NCBI RefSeq assembly: GCF_000143415.4
Contig: NW_003314285.1
Location: 1,433,412-1,497,411 of the forward strand
Length of the DNA: 64,000 bases
Direction: 5' to 3'
Source: Selaginella moellendorffii
Taxonomy: Eukaryota > Streptophyta > Lycopodiopsida > Selaginellales > Selaginellaceae
Each line of letters begins with the position of its first letter. The stretch's first letter is position 1. The notes below the pieces were generated by a model. It made no database searches. It was given only the letters and a program-made list of their open reading frames with translations, and was not told the origin of the DNA. This document shows positions 1 to 10,146 of the stretch, one piece after another. A program made the position numbers and the translations under genes.

Positions 1-411
1 AACAGAGTTCTTCCACACAACCTGCGTGTAGTGTCCACAGACCTTCCCCGCCGCGCAAGTGTTTGACGCATAGTTGTAGTCGACTCGCTCGTTCACCCAG
101 GCAGCCACAGCGTCAGTGGCGGGAGGAGCAGGCAAGCCGGGACTTCCCCACCACTTCCACAGATTCTCGCCATATCTCCCACCCGAGTGGATCAGCGCGC
201 AGTTGTTTTGATCCCGGAGAGTTGCCGCCCAGCTTGATGCAAACGCGGCCACTGTATCGTCCCAAACCAGCCCCGAGACATTCACAGCCGACCGAGCTGC
301 GTTGTGTGCGCCGACAAGATCAATCTGCTGGCTTGCTTGAAGAACAACCAAAGCATCACAAAAGAAGATCGCCAGAGTTGCAAAGAGGAGAGGAGAGCAA
401 GGAGATTTCAT
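1..411 (-). CDS. PR-1 / CAP-domain secreted protein, 3' end beyond window
   Basis: 137 codons are open from an ATG at 411 down to base 1, where the window cuts the gene. The first about 27 residues are a hydrophobic secretory signal peptide ending near QASQQ. The CAP fold follows with its usual signatures: LVGAHNAAR, a YGENLW motif, and [11 protein letters not shown] at the cut edge. CAP proteins are about 160 residues in plants, so only the last 25 or so are missing. The family is extracellular; some PR-1 proteins bind sterols and are induced during defence, but nothing here shows which role applies. No intron is needed in the visible part. Confidence 0.9.
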   Translation of the reverse strand, partial: MKSPCSPLLFATLAIFFCDALVVLQASQQIDLVGAHNAARSAVNVSGLVWDDTVAAFASSWAATLRDQNNCALIHSGGRYGENLWKWWGSPGLPAPPATDAVAAWVNERVDYNYASNTCAAGKVCGHYTQVVWKNSV

Positions 412-1430
412 GTTGCTGGGGCGATGTTCACAATCAAGAGCAAACTCCTACGTTTATATGCAAAGTCGTTGTTCTGATCGAGTTTTTCCACTTGTGGCGC
501 CGACTTAGCGCTTGCGATTGTATACGATTTTTTGCTGCGACGGTGACCCATGAATCGAGTACGTTTTAGTTTGGTGCTCCATGACTTTAGCCGCCTCTTT
601 TTCTTCCACAGCTCGAGGAGCTTCTCTTCTGGACACCCTCTGGATACAAATTCATGGATCTTTCTTTGGCAGTTTCCTCAAGCAACTTGAATCCTCCACA
701 TGAATCCATTACCAACACTTCAGTGTTTGCGTGAACTAACTGTATCCCACGCAAAGGATTCTATTTTGTATTCAAGGTGGTGGTGATGGTCTTTATCTTG
801 GGATTAAAGACTGCAAAATAAGCATACAAACCATGACAGACAGCAGTTGGTCCTTGTCAGCGATTTAAACAGCGAAGCAAACATTCCAGGCTCAGTAATC
901 TAGTCTAGTCCTCGAAACCAAAGAAAAAAAAAACAAAGAAAAAATTTCCGTGCAATCCCAAATCTCTCACTTGCACATGTTCTATCCACCCCAAAGGTTT
1001 TTGACACACTATATTACACTGGTTGGTGTGCCAACATCGCCAACTTTGAGAGATTTTAAGACACCCCAAAAGAGCAAATCACTCCATCGTCTCTTTTGAA
1101 TCCATCTTCACTTGAGTGGATCCCAAAGAGAGGAAAGAGAGAAATTACAGAATTGTGAGAAAATCTTATATAACACACCGGTGGGTAGTCCTGTCTTCTA
1201 CTCCCAAAAAATCTCCTTGTTCCCTAGTGGGGCTCGATCTGTACAGCTTTGTTTTTGTTCTTCCATTGTCACTCTCAAACTTTTCTCGAATCTCTTCCAG
1301 TGTGAAGCTTCACAAAACGAAAAAAAGAAGAATTACATTAGAGCCATCAATCCTAAATGCAAAGTAAGCCTCGACACGATCGATCCAAGTCACTGTTTGA
1401 TCCGATCTCGCGTAGTTTTTGCGTTTAATC
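412..1430. other. intergenic: PR-1 upstream region and 3' flank of the next gene
   Basis: About 1 kb between two minus-strand genes. It must contain the PR-1 promoter and the 3' UTR of the DUF740-like gene. It is moderately AT-rich with an A-run near 925-945. I see no conserved coding frame or RNA gene in it. Confidence 0.5.
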
Positions 1431-2741
1431 TCAGCGCCCCTGCTTGCTACCACCCCTGCTCTTGTTAAAAGTCCTCAGCGGAGTTAGATAGAATCCCCAG
1501 TCACTGTTACCGTTACCGCTACCATGGGCCGTCGGATTTGCCAGGACGGACGACGGCGATTCGCTCCGTATCATCCGGCGCCACCCGCCCGTGCTCCGGC
1601 TCCTCTGCAGCACGGTCGGGCTGGCACACGTGGCGGCCGCGCACTTGCGGTCGATGTCCATCAAGGACGCCACGCTGGACCTCGGCCCCGCCACGTACGC
1701 GGCACCCCCGTCCCCGCTGTCCTCCACGTCATACGCCGCGTTGGTAATCACCTTGGTCATGTCCAGCGCGATGAGCGAGGCCACCCGGGGTTCGATTCCT
1801 TGCGCCGACGCCCTCGGGGGCTCCAAGGAGGAGGTCGCGGGGTCGATTCCAGTGGGCGCGCCGGGATGGTCGAGTGGAGGGTCCCCGAGAGGAGTGAAGC
1901 TCTTCTTGATCACGCGCCCCGAGGAGACCGATCGGCTGCGCCACAGGCGATCGCGATCGGCGTGCGCCCCGCGGTGGTGGAAATCGTCGTTCCAGGCCTC
2001 GGGAGGGAAGAAATTCGTCTCCACGGCGCCGTTGTGGCTGGACTTCTTCTTCCTCTTGCGCAGCCCAAAGAGGGAGGAGATCCAGGAGAGCTTGCCGCCG
2101 CCGCCGCTGTGGTGATGGGGATTCCTGGCGCCGCGATGATCCCTGTCAACGTGATGAGCCACGGGCGTGGCGGATGCCGATACCAGGGGACTGTGATAGG
2201 ATCCAGCGGCATTCTTGGAGTTCCGAGCGGAGGAGAATCCATCCGCTGGAAACCCTCCTTCCCCCCCATTTCTTGAATCGGGAGCGGCGAATCGCGCAAA
2301 CGCTGGATCCTTGGTGCTAGAGCTCCGCCGCGGCGGGTGCTGCTGCTGCCACTGCGAGAGAGATTTGGACCTGGGAAGACACGATGGAACGCTCTGCTCT
2401 ACCTCTTCGTCGTCCTCCTCGCCTACATCCCCCTCTTTCTCCTCGATTCGAGCCACTGCCTCCTCGCTATCGCTCTCCATGAGCGAGAAGATCGTGCCGA
2501 GCTTACCGACGACGCTGCCGCTGCCGCATTTGCCATTGCCGTTGCTGTCGTCGGTCTTGGAGCACGAGGAGGAATCGAAGGAGCTCCTGGAGGAGGAGGA
2601 ATTCGGGAGGAGCGTGTGGCTGCTGGAAGAATCGCCCGAGAGAGAGAGCCGGACGAGGCGATCCCGGAGGCACAAGTGACAAACCCCCACCGGCTGCCTC
2701 TTGCTGGGATGAACCAAGCACACCCCTGGATCCATCGCCAA
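1431..2741 (-). CDS. DUF740/OCTOPUS-like plant protein
   Basis: One uninterrupted frame of 436 codons. The N-terminus reads DPGVCLVHPSKRQPVGVC followed by CLRDRL, the cysteine-containing motif that opens the plant DUF740 proteins, whose known member OCTOPUS is a polar plasma-membrane protein of phloem differentiation. The rest is low-complexity: serine-rich stretches, an acidic block near residue 100, a basic RKRKKKS patch near residue 230, and a WGFYLTPLRTF-type end, which resembles the C-terminal motif of that family. There is no signal peptide or membrane helix. It could equally be a shorter uncharacterised relative; a role in vascular patterning is only inferred from the family name. Confidence 0.6.
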   Translation of the reverse strand: MAMDPGVCLVHPSKRQPVGVCHLCLRDRLVRLSLSGDSSSSHTLLPNSSSSRSSFDSSSCSKTDDSNGNGKCGSGSVVGKLGTIFSLMESDSEEAVARIEEKEGDVGEEDDEEVEQSVPSCLPRSKSLSQWQQQHPPRRSSSTKDPAFARFAAPDSRNGGEGGFPADGFSSARNSKNAAGSYHSPLVSASATPVAHHVDRDHRGARNPHHHSGGGGKLSWISSLFGLRKRKKKSSHNGAVETNFFPPEAWNDDFHHRGAHADRDRLWRSRSVSSGRVIKKSFTPLGDPPLDHPGAPTGIDPATSSLEPPRASAQGIEPRVASLIALDMTKVITNAAYDVEDSGDGGAAYVAGPRSSVASLMDIDRKCAAATCASPTVLQRSRSTGGWRRMIRSESPSSVLANPTAHGSGNGNSDWGFYLTPLRTFNKSRGGSKQGR

Positions 2742-4312
2742 ATCGATCTAGTAGCAGCGAGCGCGAGAGGGAGAGAAGAAGAAGAATCGATCGATTGCTC
2801 CTGGAAATCCCGGCCAATTCGCGCAAGAACACGCCGCTAGGCTAGATCGTGGCGGTCAAGGCGAGTGAAATCCTCCAGAGAAGAAAATGGAGCCATCCAT
2901 CTTCACTAGCGTCTAAACCCTAAGCCAGCCGTTTTACACGCAATTAATCCTAACCCTCGCCCATTTAATTAACCGCGCGTGGATATTCGCTGCCGCCAGC
3001 GTCCATTCAATGCCAGATATTCGCTCCCGGGAGAAATCTGGGCCGTTGGGCCGCGAGTTTTAATTGCACCTCCTTTATACCTTGGCTGGGCGATGTGTAA
3101 ATCTCTTAAAAATTCGCTATTCTTCCGCCTGGCAGCGCTGCGCTGTTGTGGCGACTGTTTGAATGGATCTCCGCGAATTTCTTTTTGTCTGTTGATCCCG
3201 AATCGTCACTCGCCACTGCCGTTGATTGGTCGCTGTTGCTTTCAGCGGAAAAAAATGCTACTACCATCTTCGTCTTCCTTCCTGAGAGATTTGCAAAGAC
3301 GAGAGAGTGAGCGAGTGGCGGTCGAAGTCAGCTTAATAACAAAGTGAGTGGTGTGGACGAGCCAAAGTGATGATCGATCCAGAAAAACCAGCGGGGCGAG
3401 AGTGTAAATACCTTTGTGATTGATTGATCGATCCATCCATCGGTCGCTTCCCTGCTGTACCGCTGCAACGCCTGTCTTCCTCTTAGCAAGATCACGAGCG
3501 ATCACCACCTGTAAGCATGCCGTGCATAAAAACAACGGAGGAATTCTTTCTCCTGCTTTTCTGTTTGTACCTGTTCTCGATCCAGCGCTGCAGTGACATC
3601 ACGGACCAGCTGCAGCGAAACTGGCCATGGGTCTCCTCAAAATGCCTCTTGTTTGGATGCGCTCGCTTGTTTTCTTCTTTGCGGCTGATAAGTCAAGCAA
3701 AAAGATTAGTCAATGCGGAGAAAAGGAGACAAAGTATGCTGTGATGCTTACTTGAATATCATAAGTGGATTGGAGTCGGAGTGGTCCCGTAAAGGCCATC
3801 GTCACAGATGACAATCGCAGAAGAAATCCTTTTCCCCGCTCTCACTTCTCCCCTGCCGAAATCAAATCGAGCTCCCAAACCATGGAAACGTTTTCATGTG
3901 AGCGCAGCAGCTCCAGCACGTGAAAACCTTCAAGCGCTCCTGTCTGCGAGTGTGCAGTGCCCTTTCCTATACGTACCCAAATTCATGAACTAGAGATCCA
4001 AAAACAAATGCCAAGCGAGAGAGGTACTATACCGATGCGCAGAGAGAGAGCTAGAAATTTATTTCCCAGTGTTGGGTGTGGTCGCCTGCAAATGCCCTGT
4101 CCCTCGAGACGAGCATCTTTGGCAACCGCAATTTTCTGGCTACGCAACAACTGCCGTGAGTCGCATTTACAGGCCATACCGCAAAGCTTGACGCCTTTTG
4201 ATTCTCTCACCAGACATATCACTGTAAAGATACAAGAGAGAGGAAGGACCGTCAGCAAAGCTTGGTTGCTTTACTGAGAAACTTACGGAAATAGGAAAGA
4301 ACTGGCACTCCT
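2742..4312. other. intergenic, no gene recognised
   Basis: About 1.57 kb upstream of the DUF740-like gene and downstream of the UPF0426 gene. Short open frames occur, but none matches a family I know and none has consistent codon character. Copies of GATCGATC-type sequence are scattered here, as elsewhere in this genome. It presumably holds the DUF740-like promoter and possibly UTR or non-coding transcript sequence. Confidence 0.4.
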
Positions 4313-4785
4313 TCATTCGATTTGGATCTCTTCGGGACCGCCATCGTCCTTGTCTGTGATCGTCTCCAGCTTCTCGTCAGCCTGGAGCTTCGCTGCCGTG
4401 GCAGTCTTTTCGATCCAGCCTTTGAGAGGCTCCTCGTTTAAGTCGAGGCGGAGCATTCCCGCAAAGACGCCACCGAGGAAAGCGATCGGTTCCTGTTAGA
4501 TAAAACACGCAGGCTTTCTTTCTCAGAGAGTTTTATATAACCAAAGCGTCATACCTTGAGAGCTTCCTTCACGATTGGATCCTCTCTGGGATCAAAAAAT
4601 GCCGCTACTTTGGTGGCTGGCCTTCTGCTTTGGCGGGCGAATTTTGGAGTACGAGAAAGATCGTGCTGGAATACTGGGAAAACTGCCTGGAACGTAGCAA
4701 AATCTTAGCATGAGATAGGAGAAAACCACCAGACAAATCTAAATACCTTGTTCATGAAGCAGCTGGAAGAAGATAGGAGAGCCAT
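4313..4785 (-). CDS. UPF0426 chloroplast protein, 3 exons
   Basis: Exons on the minus strand: 4785-4747, 4686-4555 and 4492-4313, 13+44+59 codons plus stop, giving 116 aa with all phases closed. Exon 1 is a short Ser-rich start (MALLSSSSC) compatible with a transit peptide. The mature part contains AAFFDPREDPIVKEALK and EPIAFLGGVFAGMLRLDL, matching plant UPF0426 proteins of about 120 aa that are plastid-targeted and of unknown function. The C-terminal about 25 residues are polar and acidic. A 5' UTR intron with donor near 5012 and acceptor just upstream of the ATG is likely. The gene lies head-to-head with the RID3-like gene. Confidence 0.85.
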
Positions 4786-5150
4786 GACGATACCTGTCTA
4801 CCACAACACAAATATTTCGAGATTTAGATCAATTTTGCTAGAGAAAAACCATGTACATCGATCGGGCAATGCCAAAGCAAGCAAATCTCTGCTGCATTGG
4901 CTGGAAATCACATGCCCGATCGAGGCGGAGCTGCTATCGCTTCAATGGAACGAGCTAATCGGCACGAAATCTCGCCGGATAGCCAGAGAAGAAGCGTCAA
5001 TCGATCACATACCTTGTTAAACCCTAGTCGCGAGAAAGAATATCCACTCTCCTCTACTGGGAAGTTTTAATGCGTCTCTAGGGTTAGGGTTTATAGGGAG
5101 GAGAGAATTACGGCCTGGAGAGGGCCGTCCTTGGATGGGGCAAGCTGGCG
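4786..5150. promoter_or_regulatory. shared divergent promoter of UPF0426 and RID3-like genes
   Basis: About 365 bp separate the two start regions, transcribed outwards in opposite directions. Part of it is probably the 5' UTR and UTR intron of the UPF0426 gene. An ACCCTA/TAGGGT telo-box-like motif occurs twice (near 5020-5030 and 5080-5090), a motif often found in promoters of plant ribosome-biogenesis genes; this would suit the RID3/IPI3 side. Confidence 0.45.
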
Positions 5151-7083
5151 ACGGTGAGAGAAGCTGTGATCGCCTGCTCCAATCTGGATGCTGGCGTGAC
5201 GGTGTGGGATTTGGCGTCGGGCGTGCCGCTGTCGCACCTCCGATCGTGCGCGGCGCCGCGCAATGCCTTGGCGTGTGTTGGACACCATTTCCTGGCGGCA
5301 TCGCAGATCCACAAGACTGCTAACAATGCCGGCGGCACGATCTTCTTCTGGACCTGGCACAAGGTGAGTGAGAGCAGGAATCGATCGATTTCTTCTTGCC
5401 AAAATCTCGAATTTGATCGGCCGTTTCATTCATTTTCTTTTCCTCTGCGTAGAACCAAGTGGCTTTCAAGAGCTATCCCGTGGAGCCGATCGAGCCTCTA
5501 GCTTGCACTGCCGATGGAGTTTACTTGGCGGGAGGAGGATCGTCGGGAAGAATTTATCTCTGGGAGGTGAGACTTCTCTTAACTTTGTGATTCACACCAT
5601 GACACGGGATTCTGGCAAAGGTCTCGAGTGGAAGATTGCTGCGAGTGTGGGCCGGGCACTACAAAGCCGTCAAGTGCCTCGTCTTCTCCGACGATGATTC
5701 GCTACTCATCTCTGGTGCCGAGGATGGACTCGTCAATGTCTATCCTCTCGTGAGGTAAGTTTGATCCGATCGATCGAGCTTTTCTCCTTGAAGCTTTCTT
5801 CTCATCCTTTCCGGCTTCCTTCCAGGGCCCTGGACAGCATCGAAGAAGCCGGGGAGACCCAGGTACCTTACATGCACAAATGGTCGGATCACACACTTCC
5901 AGTCACTGGATTGCTGGCCGGCTCTGGTGGTTCTAGCGCGATCATCGTCTCGTGCTCACTAGACCACACCTGCAAGGTACGTTTCTTTAGCTCTTCGCAG
6001 CAGCGTGTTAGTTTTTCCAGCTTACCGCGAGAGTTTGTATAGATATGGAGCTTGGCTCTCGGAGCTCTACTCCGGTCGATACTCTTCCCCACTCCCATCA
6101 ATGCTGTTGCACTTGATCCAGGGGAGTACGCGCTCTACGCCGGTGGAGTCGATGGCAGGATTTTTATCACGGCTCTAAACTTCGGTGTTCCATCGGGGTC
6201 TGGCTTGCATTCCGCGGATGGGCTACTCGGTGCTGACGGGATCGGCCACAGGTTGTGTGCTTTCTAAAGTTTTGTTGTTCCAATCCACCCGTCCGACTGC
6301 TTTTGACTAATCTGGAGTTGTTCTTGATAGAGCAGCCGTGCTATTACTGCTCTAGCATTTAGCATGGATGGGGTGTCGCTCGTCTCTGGCTCCGAGGACT
6401 GCACTGTCCGGTTGTGGGACACCGTGAGCCGCCAGGTTCTTCGGACGTTTTCTCACAGCAAAGGTGACCGACCAAAGTTTCTTTTTGTCTCTCCCAACGC
6501 AAAAGTTGCTTTGCTTTGCTGGTTTCTTGCAGGTCCTGTGAGCAGCCTTTTGGTGATACCACGGCCCTCGTCCCTGCTCAGCTCTACAGATCAGCAAGGC
6601 CGTCAAATCAACCGTCGCTTACCAACGCTTCCAGTGGTTCCGTTGAGCAAGTACGTAACAGTCGAGTCAGTGGCACAAGACTTCAAGCCTTGGGAAGGCC
6701 CCCCGGTTGTCCTTCCGTTAACTTGTCCTGCTGATGACGAGGATGCCGAGGGCTACTCTCACAGTATGGTCGCCATGGGAAGACAAATAAGAGAACTAGA
6801 GGTAAGAAAGAGTTTTTTGCCTGGATGAGAGACCGTTGACGGGTTTTGATGACAGCAACAAGGCTCCACGGCAGCGATGCAAATGGAGCTGGAGAGATTG
6901 CGATCGGAGCTCCGGCGGGCTCTTAACAATGGCCAGCAGTGGCAGCAATTGCACCAAGAACTTTACTGTTTCTGCGTGGACGAATTGATGGGTGGGAACC
7001 GGGACAGGGAAGACGACGGAGAGAACAAGGAAAGAACCAAGGGAAGAGCCAGCAAGCTGGGGGACAAGATGCGTGACAAGTAA
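5151..7083 (+). CDS. RID3: WD40 protein, RID3 / IPI3 / WDR18 type, 8 exons
   Basis: Exons: 5151-5363, 5453-5566, 5621-5754, 5826-5976, 6043-6251, 6333-6463, 6533-6801, 6856-7083; all phases close. WD40 signatures follow family order: DAGVTVWDL, SSGRIYLWE, SDDDSLLISGAEDG, SLDHTCKIWSL, YAGGVDGRIF, VSGSEDCTVRLWD, then a C-terminal coiled coil (RQIRELE through QMELERLRSELRRAL). This is the plant ROOT INITIATION DEFECTIVE 3 family, homologous to yeast Ipi3 and human WDR18 of the Rix1 complex that acts in nuclear pre-60S and rRNA maturation. The start is odd: the frame is open up to a TAG at 5094 but has no ATG. I place the start at an ACG at 5151, which has G at -3 and +4, immediately before VREAVIACSN. 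An upstream exon or a sequencing indel is possible. Confidence 0.85.
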
Positions 7084-7151
7084 GCACAGATTTTGAGGAG
7101 GTTTAGGAGGTAGTGGATCGACTCAAACTACTGGTGAGAGACACTGCTTGA

Positions 7152-9643
7152 TTAGAAGTTGTCAATTGTTGCACAGCCTATTATAACCAGACTTTGTGTT
7201 AGAGGACGAAGAACTGAGTTGATATATATACGTACTTGCATCGCAGCTAAGCGTCTTGCCACGCGCTTCTCTTCGTGCTCGCAGCAGCTGACGCGCTCAT
7301 TGTCGATCACAACATCGGCGCGTATGAAACCGTCCACCTCAGTGCACTGGATGTCGAGAGCAAGTCTTTGCTCTCTACACAAGGTCTCGAGCTGCTTGAC
7401 TGGATGGAGCATCACGTTTTCCGGAGTGGCGATTGGTTCTAAGAGCCTTTCATACACCTGAAGATGAGAGAAGTTACAAGAAAGTATACTCCAAAATATA
7501 CGACTTACCTTCCAAACGATATTTGGTTCGTATTCCGAGTCGATAAAAATTGAAGCTGCCAGTGTTTGAATCATGTCTCCAAGCAGCTGAAACAGAGAAT
7601 AAGCAGACAGGATCATTGGAGGACTTGGCTTACTTTTGGTGAGTTTAGTCTGGAAATGCCGAAAGTCGAGCATGCTTTCCCCCTTGCAAGCTCTTCGACA
7701 AGTGATTCTGCGAACTCGGCAATTTGAGGGACGAAGTGGACCTTCTGAAGATAGACGTGAAAGCCATGACGAATACTGACACAGGAATAGTGCTCCTTGT
7801 TGATCGTTGCCTGCTTTAAGGTGTTGAGGCGACCGGCCGACTGGTCCGGGAATGATCTGACCAAGTGCCGTGTCACGAGGTAGTCCAGCACTGCATCGCC
7901 GAGAAACTCTAGACGCCTGAAAGTGAAGTTGTCGTCATGAAAGCTCAGAGCAACTCGCAAGACCTGCTTGTTCCTGAACTGATAGCCGAGTTTCTCTTGT
8001 AGTTCGTTCAAATCATCGTCTGTTAATGATCCGCAGCCTGTGACTTCGAATCTGTGATGATCTTCGGCCCCAGGAGGAAACCGGACTGGTATCTGGAGCC
8101 AGTTCGCTGCTGCCATAGCGGCAGCAAGTTCCCCTTCCAGCACGCATGCCCCCAGAACGGCTTCTACCACGTCCGCCAGTGTCTTCGTCGAGAGCAGTTG
8201 TTCCGGAATCTCTGCCGCTGCTGGTATCATGCCCGGAGATATCCACTTCAGCGGCGAAAACATCTCCGCAAATACATACCGGTACAGATTCCGAGCTAGT
8301 GCCAAACTGGAAAGCGTGCTGTTGCAAACTATATTGTACAGCTCCAGGCCAAGCTCTTCACTGCCCATCGAAGGCGTCGTCGCGTAGACATACGTTCCAG
8401 CGACGATCTTCAGCACGCTGTCTCCTAACAGTTCTAGTGGCTCGTAAGATACATTGAAACAGCATGCTCTGGATGTCAAAGCCTCCAACAGCTAAAACCA
8501 CGTTTCAGTCCTCCAGAAAACAAACTTGCTACGAATTGTACCTTCAAAGCCGAGACCGGGACGTCCATTGCATCGCGCAGTTCTGCGGCTAGCAGTGCCA
8601 TCTCAAGCCTGTACATAACAGAAGGAAGCCGAAGAGCGCCTCTATGCAAGCTTCCCGGTAGTAAAGTTTTCGGAAGTACGCACTCCCTTCTTGAAAAGGT
8701 GACGGCTCTTAGCTTTTTCGTTAGTGTAGCATCTGGAAAGAAGAAACTCAGATCAAATGGTGATAGATAGTTAGAGTTTCATACCATTGTGTTTCGTGAG
8801 ATAGCTCAGTGCCCGGTGCGCCCTCACAGCAACAACTTCGTTCGAGTGTTTCGATAGAACGACGCACGATTTTCCAGCGCAAAGGATCAAGCTGTCAATC
8901 GCGATCTTCTCGTTCGAGGCCTGTGCTTCGGAAGCGATCATCGAGTCAGCGTAATGCAAACCTGAAGAAGTTGCAGCCGCCATCAAGTTCCAATCCACGG
9001 GCAGCTTAAACTCCTCTCTCCTCCATCGCCAAGTCTCTAGCAATGGAACGGCGTAGTAAAGCTTTGGACCTCTCGGTACTCCGATAGCCTCGCGTCTTGG
9101 GAGCGGCCCAGGACGAGATCGAAAAGCCATTTGGTAAATTCTTTGATCTTCACCACCTGGAATGAAAAGAGATCCAAGTAAGAAACTTCACACAAAGAGA
9201 GAGCATACTGTATAGTATACCTCGTCCGAGGGAACCAGCACTTCTCCAATCTCCTCTAGATGGGCACGGACTATGGAGTTTTCTTGGAGGAGCAATTCCA
9301 CTACCATCGCTGCCACGGCCGGATCGACTCTGGTGGGTAGAAGGATTGCAAACTCCGTGGCGTGCCGTTGCAATGGATCCTTGCCTTCCATCACAAGCTC
9401 ATAGCGTATGGCCACGGCATGGAACAAGATCCTGTCCGACGAATCGTCGACCCTTGGACTTGTCTGGACGACACCAGGAATGCCGCGCTCGTAGTGCCGT
9501 GGCGATGCAGTGAGCGGCGATTTGCCATCGCTAGGCGGCACAAGGGGATATTTCTTCTTGCCTGAATCTGGAGCAGCATTGCAATGGGAGATTTCCCCCA
9601 ATGCCGTGACAAGATCGTCGATCTTCTCCTCCAGGGCCTTCAT
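7152..9643 (-). CDS. helicase-less Dicer-like RNase III, 6 exons, frame break in exon 2
   Basis: Exons: 9643-9221, 9156-8785, 8732-8542, 8491-7634, 7586-7509, 7457-7152; about 740 aa. Order: a platform/PAZ-like region with LVPSDEVVKIKEFTKWLF and KLYYAVPLLETW; the connector GALRLPSVMYRLE and LLEALTSRAC; RNase IIIa with LELLGDSVLK and TLADVVEAVLGA; RNase IIIb with RLEFLGDAVLDYLVTRHL; a C-terminal dsRNA-binding domain starting at HPVKQLETLC. No helicase or DUF283 precedes it: the frame stops at 9736 and the ALG9 gene starts 500 bp upstream. In RNase IIIb the acidic motif normally reading D-x-x-E is DMIQ, so the metal-binding glutamate is glutamine (codon 7568-7566). Exon 2 changes frame once between about 9110 and 9060. 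It should process dsRNA into small RNAs if functional. RTL-type RNase III is excluded by the PAZ and connector. Confidence 0.8.
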
Positions 9644-10146
9644 CGCTCGCAAGAACGCGAATTTCCAGCTCCGATCGACTCGGAGAGCGAGAGAAAACCA
9701 GAAACCTCGAACAACAGGAGAAGATCCACCGATTCACCTCAGATACCTTCGGCGCTTGCAATCGCCGCCAAGGACGAGACTTTAGAGCTTGGATCGGCTC
9801 CGAGAGGGAAGGAAAGCTGGGCCAGCAACGCGATCGACCTCAAATCTTGCAGCGAGCTCCATGGAGGGAAAAACAATGCTGAAGAACAACCTAGTGATCC
9901 AACGGCTGGGATTAGCCGCGAGGTTTCATGGCTCCATATCCAAAAATTTGTTTCTGTAGAGACGATCTTTGGCTGCCACTCAAGCCTCTAGATTTAAATA
10001 CTATGGGAGAGAAACAAAGCCTCCATCTCGAATCTAGAACAAAGCATCTCTGCGACTAAAAAATATTCTTAGAAAGAACTTTGGCGATGGTAATTTAAGA
10101 TCATAGAAAGTGAAAAATCACGTTAATTCGCCTATGGTTTGTTTGT
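9644..10146. promoter_or_regulatory. intergenic upstream of the Dicer-like gene
   Basis: 503 bp between the Dicer-like start and the ALG9 stop, both genes on the minus strand. The first about 150 bp, next to the Dicer-like start, are less AT-rich and may be 5' UTR. The interval is too short to hold a helicase domain (normally over 1.5 kb). Confidence 0.5.

Noticed and set aside
1524-2276. 250-codon plus-strand frame
   Set aside because: It lies inside the minus-strand DUF740-like gene, is Arg/Gly/Pro-rich low complexity, and matches nothing.
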